64,000 bases of DNA from NCBI RefSeq assembly GCF_020360975.1, contig NW_025408667.1, positions 10,106,001 to 10,170,000 on the forward strand, in the 5' to 3' direction. Shown in pieces: positions 1-11,800 of this stretch (position 1 is the stretch's first letter; each line of letters starts with the position of its first letter). The notes under the pieces are model-generated. The model saw only the letters and a list, made by a program, of their open reading frames with translations, was not told where the DNA came from and searched no databases. A program made the position numbers and the translations under genes. The DNA is from Hirsutella rhossiliensis. Taxonomy: Eukaryota > Ascomycota > Sordariomycetes > Hypocreales > Ophiocordycipitaceae.

Positions 1-1830
1 GTCTAGTTCTATACTTAGGTAGGGTTTCGAAAGTACTTATCCTTTAAACCTAACCGGGAAGGCGTTGTATTATGCCTTTATCTAGAAGTATATTATATAA
101 TCTAGGTAGACGTATAATATCTATAAAATATACTTATAGTGCTTATAAGTAAGTAGTATTTATAGATCGTCTTTAAATTCTCCTTATAGTTACTATTCTC
201 GTTATAGAGCTATAAAGGTATCGACTACGGCGATAGCTATAGCGTAGTCTCCTCCGCGTAGTGCCGGTTAATATCGAATTAATATAGCTTATTAGTTTTC
301 CGTGAGAATTTAAGGTATTTATTAGGTTCTAATTTTAAGTATTTCTTCGAATTCTTCGAAGTATAGAGCGTGTTCTTTAATCGTAGTATTTTCCCTTAGT
401 AACGAGGGTAGTAGTATAAGTTCGTTCTCGTCTTCCGTTTCTCTAGGTATTTCTTATTTTTTAGAGCTTATATCGTCGATACTTCGTTATTCCTCTTTAG
501 GTTATTATCCGAGTTTTATAAGTATAAGGGCTATGTCTATATCTTCTTTATTATATTGTTTATAGACTGCCCGTTGTTATTATCGATTTTTGTTTTATAT
601 ATCCTCCTAGAATCGTTTGCCGTTTTTCCTAATCTAGTCTTAGGAGACTCCTTTAGGATAGGGGTATTCCGGTTCTACGAATTTAACTTATTTCTATATT
701 TTAGGATCCCTTCGTTATATTATTATAAGGGTCTTCTTTAGTAGCTTTAGGAACTATCCGGTACCGTTCTTATCGCTTAAGTATACTATATATTCGTCGT
801 CGTAGTATATAGTCTAACTAAGGAGTTTATGCTTTAGTTCCTATCTATTAGTAGCGTTTAGGTATTTCTTACCTTCTAGGGCTAGTGCTTAGTAGGTTTT
901 CTTCTCCTTATGAGGTTATCTATATTCTTTAGAGTAATGTCTAGGTTTCCCGTAGTTAAAACACTTTCCTTTGCTTTTCTATGTTATATCTAGATCTATC
1001 CTACCTAGGTTAGTTATATAGGCGTAGGCAATAGGAGTTTCGCGCTTCTTTTTATAGTTAGCGCGTCGGTTAAAGTTATTCCTATAGGAAGGGTTCTAGT
1101 TTCCTCTTCCTTATTTCTTTTCTTAGCGTTGCGTATACTATCTATCGTCGATTCGTACTACTATAGCGATATAGTTTAAGAGGCCGTCGGGTCGATCTTC
1201 CTTATAAAGTTCGTCCTTAACTTCTTCCCTAAGTCCGTCGTAGAATCGCGATATAAGGGGTTTATCGTCCTATTTAAGTTTTAAGGTAACTTAACGGAAT
1301 TTAGCAGTATAGTCCGATACTAAGGTCCTTTATCGGAGTTCTCGAAGTTTCTATTCGGCTTCTCGTTCTTCGTCGGTTGTTCCGAATACCTTCGTAATAG
1401 CTTCTTTAAATCCTTAGAAACTAGCAAAGACTTTGTCCGTTTCGCTATTTCGTTATGCTAGTTAGTTATCGAGATAGTCCCTTATAATAGGTCTAAACTA
1501 AGCGAGTGCCGTTCTAGATAAACAATTTCCTACGTAGAGTACCTTTTTAACCGGGTTTAAAAGTTTTATCAGGTAGAACCGGTAGTAGGCCTTAAGTTAG
1601 GTAAGAAAGTCTTAAAGAGTGCTATAAGTACCGTCGAATAGTCCTAGCTGCTTTAGTTTAACTGCTTCTCTAAGGTCCCTAACTTATCCGTTGCCTCCTC
1701 CGTTCCTAAGTAACTATACCTTATATCGAAGGGCGATAATTTCGCGTATTATATCCTAAGGCGATATAGTAGCTCTAGAGTTAGTTAATCTAGCTTACTA
1801 TATAGGCATATTAATAGTTACGATATTACT
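1..1830 (-). mobile_element. Gypsy (Ty3) retrotransposon gag region, RIP-degraded, running off the window start
   Basis: Read on the minus strand from about 1812 leftwards, a stop-riddled frame still shows fungal Ty3/Gypsy gag character. It contains a block reading FDGTYSTL, then YYRFYLIKLLNP, then TKVFGTTDEEREAE and a DELYKEDRPDGLLNYIAI segment with RIDDR after it. Most stops are TAG or TAA where Gln or Trp would be expected, which is the RIP pattern (C to T in CA context). Pol is not visible because the element continues beyond position 1. It lies directly downstream of the LTR at 1884-2294 and in the same orientation. Confidence 0.75.
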
Positions 1831-1883
1831 TAAAGTAACGCGGTATTATACTAAATAAGAGCTTTTAACGTATAACGACCGGT

Positions 1884-2294
1884 GTTATTCCTAAGGGATA
1901 AACCTATCGAGGGGTTTATATTAGTAGATATAATAGGGCGTAGTCTAAGCAATAATAAGTATATTATATTAGTAATAAGTCGGAGGTCATAGACCGTAGA
2001 CTATAACTAGGTAATTGGAATTAGAGATAAATCGTAATAAAGATCTATATTAAAAGCTATCGAGCTATCTATCTAAAGGAGTATTCCGTTCCTTCCTTAT
2101 ATATCTCGAGAGCTTCCCTAGATCGCCGAGAGCACTAGGTGATCCCGTCGCCTAGGAGCGCTAGGGCGCTAGAGCGATCCTGCGATCCTAGCCGTAGAGC
2201 GTTAGAGCGCTAGAGTGACCCGTCGCTCTAAACTTAATTAGCCCGTCGGTCCGTCTAATATTCCTTGCTCCCCACGTCACGTGTCCTCGTGACA
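1884..2294 (-). repeat. 5' LTR of the Gypsy element
   Basis: On the minus strand this 411-bp block starts with TGTCACGAGG and ends with GAATAACA, so it has TG...CA ends, and the gag frame begins about 70 bp after it. A shorter, more mutated relative of its 3' half occurs at 16880-17106 in the opposite orientation, sharing the stretch before the CCCTTAGGAATAA end. The GC-rich middle (about 2110-2290) is less mutated than the flanks. No second LTR is inside the window. Confidence 0.7.
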
Positions 2295-2816
2295 TGTGCT
2301 GGTCCCCGCGGTTCGCTGGACCGTGGTCGTAATAAATATACGCCGATTAATAAGTTTAATTACTCTTATATATTATTTTCCTTAGTATTCCCTTACCTTT
2401 TTCTAGATAATAAAGCGGACTTTATTAAGCCTTAATTATACTTAGTTAATTATAAGATTTATATTAAGTACGCGATATACTAATATAATAAGCGTTTTAC
2501 GAGCTACCTAACTTTTTACTTTATTACTTTTATTAACTTAATATAGTTAAAAGTATAAGCGCGGTTTAAATTCTTTATAAAGTAATATAATAAGATATAG
2601 TAGCTACTTATATAAGAGTAGCTTATATAAGCGCTTAAATATAGCGGGGATCTTATAGTATAAGCGCTAATTAACTTAATTATAAGGTAAATAGTATTAA
2701 TTTATAATATACGCCCCTTTTAAAATAAAAAGAGATAAGACCTTAAAGCTTATACTTATAATTATAGCTATCTTAGTATATTTATTATATTTAGCTTTAT
2801 AGATTTATATTAATAG

Positions 2817-2993
2817 TATTATAGAGTAAGTAAAGGTATAGGCTTAGGTACGATCTATTAAAAGAAGGTTAATAATCTATATAGGGGAAAAGGAAGAGAA
2901 GTATAGGCCTAGCCTATATAAGCGTAGAGGCCGCTTATATATAGACTTAGCCTAGACCCTAGTCTAGGCCTATATAGGGCAAAAGCCCTTATA
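2817..2993. repeat. Direct repeat copy 1 (about 177 bp)
   Basis: This block is nearly identical to 4513-4689. Most differences are C/T or G/A, as RIP produces. Both copies contain the self-complementary stretch CTATATAGG and end with GGGCAAAAGCCCTTATA. The 1.7-kb spacing would fit short LTRs of a non-autonomous element, but TG...CA ends and a target duplication were not found. Confidence 0.8.
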
Positions 2994-4512
2994 TTATACC
3001 CTTACCTAGCTTTTAAAGAAGCGCGCCTTTAAATAATACCCGATACTACGCTTAAGTGGACGGAACCCTTATATAGACCACGCACGCCTAGTCGCGGAAA
3101 AAACGTTAGTAAATAATATATAATACCTTCCTAAGTAAGCTTCTTAGATAGACTATATTATTAGTAGGGGCCGCGCCCTAGGAGTCGGGCTTTAATACTT
3201 CTAGCTAAGGAGCAGAGGCAAGTAAAACGGCGTATAGCTAGCTTTAGTAAGCTTATAGTATCCCGCCCCCCCTATATCGGCGCACGGTAGTAGCTTCTAA
3301 TACCGTAATATAGGGGACGGTACTCTAGTATATAAGGCTCCGCTCCCTCCTATATAGGGCTATATAGGCACTCCCTTTCGCTATAGTTATATTATATTAG
3401 CGGCCTTCTTATATCTTAGCCGCCCTTTTAGTCGCTATAGGCATACGTCCCGTCTATATAGCAGCTACTACCGCACGCGAGGGGACGCTAATAAAGCCCG
3501 TAGAGGCGTTACTAAGATTACTTATCGCTAGAGTCGCTATCGTCGAACCTAACCTCCTTTCCGTCCTAGCGCGTACGCCCCTCTACTACTTAGAGTGCGT
3601 TTACCCGCGCCTCCCGGCGCGGGCACTTTAAAAACTAATAGGATTTACTACCGTAGCCTATATAGCGACCCTCTTATCGCTACTTCTTTCTATCCTTAGT
3701 CCTTAAGGCGGAGATAGAGATATCTATAGTATTACTAGCGTTATCCTTTTCTTATACTATAGAAGAAGACGAAAAAAGAAACTTATTACTACTAAGCTCG
3801 CGAAAAAGGCGGATAAGATCGATATATATATCTAGTAGTATAGACCTTTCGCTTAGATAGGTATACTAATCCGAATTTAAGCTCGTAATAAGGTAATTAT
3901 ACTTTACCGCGTCGGGCTAGTTATATACGTTTGCTCGATAAAGCACCTCTTCGAACTATATAAGGTAGGCCGGAATAGCTTTACTCCGCTTCTAATAGAG
4001 CGTTATAAGCTCTTAGCCTACCGACTTAGCTACGTTAGGTTCGCTATAATTAGTATAGAGCTTCGTAAGGAGGTTAGCTAGTCTATTTATATTAATACGT
4101 ATAAATAGTAAGAGATACCTTTATAGGTATAGGGATAGGCTCGCGTAAAGATAGTTAAATTAAGCGTAGATATCCCCTATTACGGCGGTATTAGTATAGA
4201 GCTTCGCTTCTATATAAAGTAGCTATAGCTCGAGCTCTATAGAGGAGCCGTCGAACTTACTAAGGTACGGTAATACCGCTCTTAGTCGTGCGGAGCCCTA
4301 CTATTATAAGAGGCTCTTAATTGCCTAGGCGAACTAAGTATTACGTTCGCCTTAATTTTACGACTATAAGAGTGCGGATATTTCGCGTGCGTATATACCG
4401 GCGCGGGCGGTTTAACTAGACTAGGTAATTAAACGTTAGCTTTAAAGGTAGCTAAAAATAGCTATTCTATATACGGGGATATAGAGAGGGTAAAATAAAG
4501 GGTAGATTATAC

Positions 4513-4689
4513 TATTACGGAGTAGGTAGAGGCGTAGGCTTAGGTGCGGTCTATTAAAAGAAGGTTAATAATCTATAAAGGGGAAAAGGAAGAGAAGTAC
4601 GGGCCTAGCCTATATAGGCGCGGAGGCCGCTTATATATAGACTTAGCCTAGACCCTAGTCTAGGCCTATATAGGGCAAAAGCCCTTATA
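4513..4689. repeat. Direct repeat copy 2 (about 177 bp)
   Basis: Partner of 2817-2993 in the same orientation. This copy keeps more CpG sites (for example GCGCGGAGGCCGC where copy 1 has GCGTAGAGGCCGC), so it is the less mutated of the two. Confidence 0.8.
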
Positions 4690-5130
4690 AATAGAGCCTT
4701 TATTAATATATATCTTAGTATAAAGAATAGCTAGGTATATCTAAAATAAAGAAAATAGCTTTATTAAAGTACTTATTATAGTAAAATCCTTATATTACTA
4801 CTTTTTACTTCTACCGCTAATACTACCTTTTTTAAGATATTATATTAAGGAAGAAGTTTAATATATTAAACTACTAAGACTTATATAAATAATAAGGGTA
4901 TAGTAGTCTATATAACTATAGTCTATATTAGATAAAGAATTACTTAATAGCCGATATAGAGGACGAGGCCGCTCGCGATATATTTACGCGTATATAGGGC
5001 TTCTATATCGCTACTATAAATCCCGAGCTAAGTAGGACTACGCCTTAGGGGGAGGGTAATCCGCTAAGTATAGATCCGCCAGGCGTAGAGATAACCTTCC
5101 TACGGCTCTCGTAAATCGTTAACCGCTACT

Positions 5131-5569
5131 AGCGCTATAGGTGCAATACCACGTACTGCCTGCGTGTCAGAAAAAGAAGCGACGACCTGGCGAGGGATAT
5201 GAAAGGGGCTGTGATGTAACGCTAGTTACGTAACATACTGCGAGCCTGCGAGCCTTTGGCGCGCTGGCCCCCTATGTCATAGTCCTACGGGCTGCATACG
5301 CGTAATAAATAAATGAAAACCCCCCGCGAAGTGTCAGACATTTAGCTCCACACGGGTCAGAGATGGCATCAGGCAATTGATGAGAATTATCTAAAGAACA
5401 AGAAATGAATAAACGAACGCACGGAGTTGTGCAGCTCTTTATACACAAATAAAAGGTCCGTCGCGTAATTACGCAGTAGCGGTTGCCTAGCAGGCAACAG
5501 CGGCGTTGCGAGTAACATCGCCACTTCATGAATAATCATCCTAGGCAGGCTTGATATGCGACACGAAGC
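5131..5569. other. Intergenic: RIP boundary and 3' flank of the FAD oxidase gene
   Basis: Composition turns normal here and CA/TG dinucleotides reappear. No coding region is supported; the 85-residue minus-strand frame at 5272-5529 has no recognisable features. The 3' UTR of the oxidase gene ending at 5570 should fall in the right part of this stretch. Confidence 0.5.
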
Positions 5570-7424
5570 TCACGGCCCTGTCGACGGCGCCCTGCAGAGC
5601 GCCCCATCCGGCTGTTCGACGAACTGCTCGGCGCCGACGCACGTCGGACAGTAGAACACATGATTGGGGTCATACTTTTTCTTGGCAGCCAGGTGAATCT
5701 GGTAGTTGGCCTCACCGTAAAAGGTAGTCATGTACTCGGGGTCGCCACCATCGCCCTCGTTCATGTATCCTCCCGTGCTAGGGGCGAGCTGCTTGAGGGC
5801 CTTGCCCTTGGTAAAGGTAATGTCGTCGGCGATGGCCTTGCGCTCGGCCGCTGTGAGTGTCTGAGTGTGATTGATGTTTCGCATGGCGATGTGCACCATG
5901 GGACATGTACGCCAGGCAGGGTGCAGGCCCGATGACTGGTCGGCGGCGTCTTCAAAGACCTTGCCGCCCGAGAGAAGCAGGATGAGGTTAAGGTTATCCT
6001 CTCCAAGTGGGCCGCTCACAGTCTCGACCGTGTTGCGGACGCGAACGGGGTCCGCGACCGACTGGTTGTCCAGCATGCGAGACGTCATCAGCAACGTCTG
6101 GCCGGGGAAGAGACCTTTCCCTAGCTCGGCCTCGTAAAAGGACCAATAGTCGCCGTAAGTTATGAAGTTGTCGTTAATAACGTTAAGTTGGCCCTGAAAT
6201 GAAGCCAGCTTCTCGCGCACGGGCCCGTATGTTTGGTTTGCCCTTTCTAGCCCTTCGCCCATCATGTATAGATTGTGGTAGTAAAAGCCGCGGTTCCAAA
6301 CCACATAACCGGCATATCCAGCCTCATTGAGGGAAGGCAGAGCCTGCAACATGCCAGACGCAAAGTCTAGGATATGCGTGCCGTTTGCAGGCGCCCCCTT
6401 CGGCATCATTATAAGCTTATGAGCCCTTAGCTTCTTGTCGTTGGGATAAGCCTTAACTTTGGTGCTAAGGACAATGCCGTAGCCAGGACCACCGCCGCGC
6501 AGGGACTTAAAGAGATCAGCGTTCTCGCAGTGGTTAGCGATGACGACGCTGCCGTCGGCGAGCATGACCTCGGCCTCGAGCAGTTGGTCGGCGCCGAGCC
6601 CGTAGGTCCGCGTCGCCGGTCCATGACCGCCGCCAAACAGCCAGCCTCCGTTGGCACCGACGGTCGCGTGGCCACCGCTTACGACGACGACGTTTAGCTC
6701 CTTTGCCTTTTTGTTGACATCACCCCACTGGTACATTCCGTTAATGTGGAAGGCGTTATGAGTCCAGTTTGACCTGCTGCACTGGGTAGCTGACGTGAAG
6801 TTGGGCTGAAATATGATATCGTTGCGGAGGTTGCGCACCCAGATAGCCAGGCTTCCAAAGCCGTCGGAGCGCCCGATTAGATCGTGCCCCGTGTTTGCGA
6901 CGGTGAGCCGAAGGTTATTGTCTTGGGAAAATTTAAGAGTCGCATTGATATACTGGCGGTCTGTTGCGTCGACGGCGTATTGGGGGAGCTTCCCCAGCGT
7001 GCAGGTCCCGGCAGTCTGGTTTGCATTACGAGGCGGGCAAGTCATGTTTAACGGATAGTATCTACCTAGGGGCTGTGCTGTCTGAAAGGCGTCATTTGTC
7101 CACATTTCTTCGGCCTTCTCGCATTGCCCGACATCGCGGGAGTCGCCGTAACAAGATTGTGCGAGAGGAACAGACTTGATGAGATTGCCGCCAACCGTGG
7201 TGTTAAAGGCGGCCCATGCCTCGTTCGATGGCCAACACGGTTGTCCGGGGACCTAAGCGGTGTTAGCAGGCCGATGCCCATAGTCACAGCAAACTTGAAT
7301 ATCCTCAGTTCCTCACGCATCTGCAGTTTTCAGGCGCCTGGGCCGTCGATCCGTCCGCGATCTGGGCTTTAGCCGACCCGGCAAGGACGGCCGAGGCCAG
7401 CGCAACGAGGGTATGGCTCCGCAT
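5570..7424 (-). CDS. Secreted FAD-linked oxidoreductase (VAO/berberine-bridge-enzyme type)
   Basis: Predicted two-exon gene. Exon 1 is 7424-7317 and exon 2 is 7252-5570. The 64-nt intron (7316-7253) has a GTGAGG donor, a CTGCTAACACC branch region and a CTTAG acceptor. The joined frame gives about 596 residues. Residues 1-20 form a signal peptide (MRSHTLVALASAVLAGSAKA). The FAD-binding PCMH domain shows NTGHDL near residue 159, whose His is the likely covalent FAD attachment site, then SGGHATVGANGGWLFGGGHG and LRGGGPGYGIV. A C-terminal BBE motif (YDPNHVFYCPTC) precedes the stop. Family members oxidise alcohols, sugars or secondary metabolites using O2; the closest type I recognise is the isoamyl alcohol oxidase (MreA-like) group. 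Several N-x-T/S sites fit secretion. No breaks are seen. The substrate is unknown, and the gene stands alone between repeats. Confidence 0.93.
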
Positions 7425-8149
7425 GGCGGCGGCTTGACGAAAGGAGTGACAGTTGTCGAAAGGAGTGGCAGTTGTGCGAGTTTTGCACGAAAGAGTGGAT
7501 TTTGCGACCTGGACGTTGAGACCGAGTTTCTTTCTCAATCCGACGACTTACTTGCTGTACTTTATGTAACAACAGCCATGGCCTGCTTTCTGGCAAGTCA
7601 TGTACATCGGGGGCACTCTTCCTTGCCAAGGCCTAGGATCAGTCCAAGCAGTTAACTACCCGCATAAATCATGCTCTTTGAATTATTCTACATGCCGCAT
7701 CCTCGCCCATATGTCAGAGAAATCACTCATGACAACTAGGTCTCCCCCGCGAGCTGCGTCATGTCATGACATGTGCCCTAACCAGGCCAGCGACGTAAGG
7801 CTCCTTTCCGTCTGTTACCCCACATTTATCTTAAGTAGCATTAAGCTTAATTACGGAGTAGCCCCATTCGGGTGACTAGAGATTCAACGGTTACTCATAT
7901 AAGATCCACCTACGATCTGGAGATCTAGAACGTGTTGGGCAAGAGCGGGCGGCATAGGGCATGCACTAGCTGACTCTACCAAGACTCGGATGCTATGTCC
8001 TCTTTTGGTAGTCTGAGTTTCCAGTTTAGGGAGGCCGGGTTTGCCCATCCTACCAAGCACGTGTAACTTATTTGCAAGGGTCTGAGACTAGCATCAAGTA
8101 ATTGCCAGTTAAACTGGCTACGGAGGGGCCTTTCAAAGGTTATAACTGG
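7425..8149. other. Upstream region of the FAD oxidase gene
   Basis: About 725 bp of normal-composition DNA between the oxidase start codon and the hAT relic. It carries a tandem-like duplication of AAAGGAGTGACAGTTGTC / AAAGGAGTGGCAGTTGTG at about 7440-7475, immediately upstream of the start. A palindromic ATGTCATGACAT occurs near 7760. No gene is supported. Confidence 0.45.
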
Positions 8150-8170
8150 CAGTGTGGCGATCAACGCAAC
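8150..8170. repeat. hAT left terminal inverted repeat
   Basis: The 21-bp left end matches the reverse complement of 11190-11210 at all but one position (CAGTG versus CAGGG). Confidence 0.8.
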
Positions 8171-8649
8171 GTCAATCACGAGGTTGTCAACCAGGTTAAT
8201 ATCAACCAACTCAACCTAACTCAACGGAGCCGATTCTTACTAATCAACTAACTCAATATTATAAAGATATTAAGTTAGTTGCGTTAATAAAGGTTAATTA
8301 GGTATCGCCGCGATGTTCGTAAATTTTAGTACCGGGTAGCTTAGCCTAAATTACCTAGGGATTACTGCTTATTAGCCTTAAGGAGTACCTCTATCTATAC
8401 CTAGGAATATTATATATTAATATACTATAACTTATAACTATAAATTAACTTATTTTAGGCTCGACGCGTTAACGCGTCCGATGCGATTCGTCTTTCTAGT
8501 ACCAGCGTTAGCCTAGCCTCCCTTTATAACTCGCTTCTCTAGACCGTTACTTTCCCGCTCTATACGTTTAAAAAGTTTAGATTTCGAGGCTATAGATTTC
8601 GAACTACCTCCCTATTTTTACCGGCTCCCTTAACGCTAGCTCTATCTAT

Positions 8650-11000
8650 ACCCGAGCCGTCTATACTAGCCGAGGCCCGCGCTAATCGACGAGATAAAGA
8701 TCGATTATTCTAATATTTCCGTGGTTATATATAGGCCTAGCGAAGCTAAAATACGAAATTATAGGTATAGGAATATAGCTTTAATATCGAAAAGGGCTTA
8801 GATCGGCGATAGGTTTATAAAATTTATATTAAATAAAATAGGCCGAAGCCTAGTACTATAATTTCTATTAGCACTTAAAACGCTAAGCGGTATCTCTAGG
8901 ACTATTATAAGATCTAAGATCCCTTTAGAAAGCGTTCTATACTAGAGCCTTAAAAGAAACCGTCTATAGGATACTAGACGATAACGGATGCCTTTAGCCT
9001 TAATCTAAACGCGCCTTAAGAGTAAGCTATTACGAATTACCTTATTAAAAGCTTTAATAGGAATGTCTTTTAACGTTTAGTAGTTAAATAGATCGTTAAG
9101 AGCAACCTATCGTTCTAAGAACCCGAAAATATAAGGCTATAGGCTATTTTCGAGTACCTTAACCTATTTATAATAAGTATAAATACCTATATTAGTTATA
9201 ATACGGCTCGTAAGCGCGCTATTACCGAATTTAAAACGTATAAGGGGAAGTTTATCGAGGTATTAAGGCATTTACCTAGGTTAATATATATCTCGTTCGA
9301 TAGTTAGAGATCGTAGAATAAGTATGCTCTTTATAGCGTTATATACTTCTTTTAAAATAAGGACGGTAAGTCCTATAAGCTTATTCTTAGAGTCCCTAAG
9401 CTAATAGTTCGATACTTAGGGGCTAATATTAAATACGAGATTATCGAAATACTTAAGTTATATAAGATCCTAAACGAGAAAATAAGGTACTTTACTTATA
9501 CTTAATAACGTATTAAATAATAATACTATAATAAATACTATTAAGGAGAGATTTAGGTTCTTTAATAAGGAACTAAGGGGCTATTACTTTAGCTATATAA
9601 TTAATCCTATAGTTAAAGCTATTCTCTTTAAAAAGGATATTAATATATTTAAATCCTAGCTATAATATAAAGACGTCTTAGCTATAACTAAGTATAAGCT
9701 TTAGCGGAAGAAAGGCCTAGTTAATAAGCTCTATAATCTTATAGTTACGGTCTACTAATCTAATATACTTACCGCGCTTCTCTATAGTATCTAATTGCTA
9801 GAGTTCGTTATATCTAAGGACCTAAGTATAAGAATTCGGAAGCCCCTTAATATAGTTATCGATAACGAAACGCGCTAGCTATTATAGCTATATATAATCT
9901 AGCGGGCCTTTAAGCTTCGACCTTAACTTAAGACGCTAGTCCTAAAGTATAAGTAAGAATAGGAAAAAGATAATAAGTCGAAGTAGTTAAAGTAGATTAA
10001 GGTAAGCGCTATTATACCTACTATATATTAAGATAAGAATAAACTAAATAATAAGGACTAGTCTATTCTAGAGGTATTTAAGGATATCCTATAAAGCTTT
10101 AAGGATACTATTAAAGCGCTTAAAGGTAATAGGATTTAATAGAAGCGTAATTAAGGATATTTCGAGTCCTATAGTAACGTATAGGACGTAATTATAGGAT
10201 ATAAATTCCTACTAGTAGAATTAAAGAAGGCTAAAGCTAAGATCGATTAGTATATTAACCCTAAGTATTTTAGGGCTAATATTAATCTTAGCTAGAAGAA
10301 GCTTAATAAATACTATAATAAGCTAGATAAGACTTTAATATATTATATAGTACTAGCCCTATACCTTACTTATCGATAGGGTTATTTTAAGATAGTATAG
10401 TTTAGACGGCTAATATAAGTTTCTAAGGTAAAAGATATAGTATAGTCTATTTAAGACCGAGAATATAAGATATTAAATATCTTTATAGAGGATTATAATA
10501 AACTAGCTATAAAGCGTTAACGGATATAGTACTATTCTCCGTTTAAATAGAATAAGGATAAAGCCCGGATATGTCCTTATAAAGAAAACGATACTAATAA
10601 AGTAGAGGACGAGTATACTAGGTAGTAGAAGGACCTATTGCCTATAGATTACGATATTTATAATCCGCGTAAATATTAGTATACATAGCGGTTTAAGTAC
10701 CCTAGGCTTTCGCGAATAGCTATAGACTTTCTAACGGTTTAGGCGATAAGCGTAGAGTGCGAAAAGCTATTCTCGGCGGCAGGTCGCATAGTAACGCCTC
10801 TTCGGAGTCGGCTAGAGGCAAGCACGATCGCTCTTTACTAGGTGCTACGATTATAGTTATATACGGGTATTATAGACGAAGTTAATCCGATACTATTAAA
10901 TAAGGCGGATAAAGCAGTGACTAGGCAGCCGGTCGAGGAGAAGGTAGTAAGAGGATAGCTTCGGGGTTTGCTAATATAGATACGGGAGGAAGAGGCAGGG
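8650..11000 (+). pseudogene. hAT transposase relic
   Basis: Around 9260-9520 a frame reads ending in IYISFDSWRSRNKYAL, then FKNKDGK-like sequence and VRYLGANIKYEIIEILKLY. This matches the catalytic middle of fungal hAT transposases, where the SFD aspartate belongs to the RNase H fold. Around 10660-10890 comes the C-terminal hAT dimerisation domain: YPRLSRMAIDFLTV, SVECEKLFSAAGRIVTPLRS, then RLEASTIALY and GIIDE. Premature stops interrupt every segment, mostly TAG/TAA at probable Gln or Trp positions. It cannot encode a functional enzyme. Confidence 0.85.
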
Positions 11001-11189
11001 TAGGAGTAGAGTTGCGTTAGGTCGTTGGGCTCTAAGGTGGCGATCGAAGCACTAAGACGGGGCATAGGGAGCTAGTCAACTATCAACGCAACGCTAACTA
11101 ACTCAACATAGGGTTAAGGTTAATTAACTTAACGGAGGAAAAGCTTATTAATCGGCCAACTTACTTAACTAAGGGCTGAGGTTGAGTTG

Positions 11190-11210
11190 GTTGCGTTGAT
11201 CGCCACCCTG
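11190..11210. repeat. hAT right terminal inverted repeat
   Basis: Right-hand end of the element, reading GTTGCGTTGATCGCCACCCT and ending in CCCTG. It is the inverse of 8150-8170 with one mismatch. Confidence 0.8.
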
Positions 11211-11800
11211 GCGGGCAGAAGGGCCTTCGTTGGATTTTCCGCCGCTCATAGACCTTTGGAGAGCTGCAAGAATAAGGGGAATGATAAGGACCGAGAAAAA
11301 CAAGTGGATCGATGTCTTTGCTCCTCTGCCCTCCGTCAGAGTGTAGAACGGGCTTCCCAGGTCGAGCTTGTCTGTGACCCCGGATGTGAGCTCCAGTAAG
11401 TCATCCCAGAAGTCCTTTGCGTGTAATATTGACCGTCTCGGGGCATCCGTCTGCTAGGCTGGCTCATGCACCTTCCTCCTCGTCGGGGCTGTGGTCCGCT
11501 CTTGCTTGCTTGGCTGATGCCTGCGAGCCAATGTCTACCAGCCGCCCAAGTCTTTGACCAACCCTCGCATGTATGGTTGGATACCTTGACCAGGATGCCT
11601 ACAGCCTCTGCATCTACACACCGATCACGGCCGCCATTTATCCAAATTCACCTGCAGTCACTTTCCTTCCTGATCCCGCCCTTTGCCACAAAGGCAGCCT
11701 CCCTGCAAGCGTCACCACCTCCCGGTACTTCCAATATATATGCACATATATTGCCCTGCGTCGGGCTAAGCTGAGGGGGTAGAGATCAACGCGTGATCCT
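11211..11800. repeat. Duplicated segment, unmutated copy (partner at about 19640-20200)
   Basis: Normal-composition DNA in which successive blocks align with 19.6-20.2 kb in the same order and orientation. Examples are GCTCCTCTGC, GAACGGGCTTCC, GAGCTCCAGTAAG versus GAGTTCTAGTAAA, TCGGGGCTGTGGTC versus TCGGGGCTATAGTC, and GCCCAAGTCTTTGACC versus GCCTAAGTCTTTAGCT. Differences in the partner are mostly C to T or G to A. No frame in this copy looks like a known protein, so the segment's original nature is unknown. Confidence 0.75.

Larger units (their letters stand above)
2295..5130. other. RIP-mutated intergenic repeat DNA, no gene seen
   Basis: AT-rich sequence with strong CA/TG depletion and no open frame of note. 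The section 3000-4500 is richer in CpG than its surroundings, suggesting a different original element. The only clear internal structure is the 177-bp direct repeat pair listed separately. The change to normal base composition comes near 5130-5200. Confidence 0.6.
8150..11210 (+). mobile_element. hAT-superfamily DNA transposon, RIP-degraded
   Basis: The element is delimited by imperfect 21-bp inverted ends, CAGTGTGGCGATCAACGCAA at the left and its counterpart ending GATCGCCACCCTG at the right. CAG at the tips is usual for hAT elements. The transposase frame on the plus strand has many stops. The flanks (left ATAACTGG, right GCGGGCAG) show no 8-bp target duplication. The interior is RIP-mutated while the DNA on both sides is normal, so mutation was confined to the element. 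Confidence 0.85.

Noticed and set aside
556..741. 61-residue hydrophobic plus-strand frame
   Set aside because: It lies antisense to the degraded Gypsy gag and arises from TA-rich RIP sequence.
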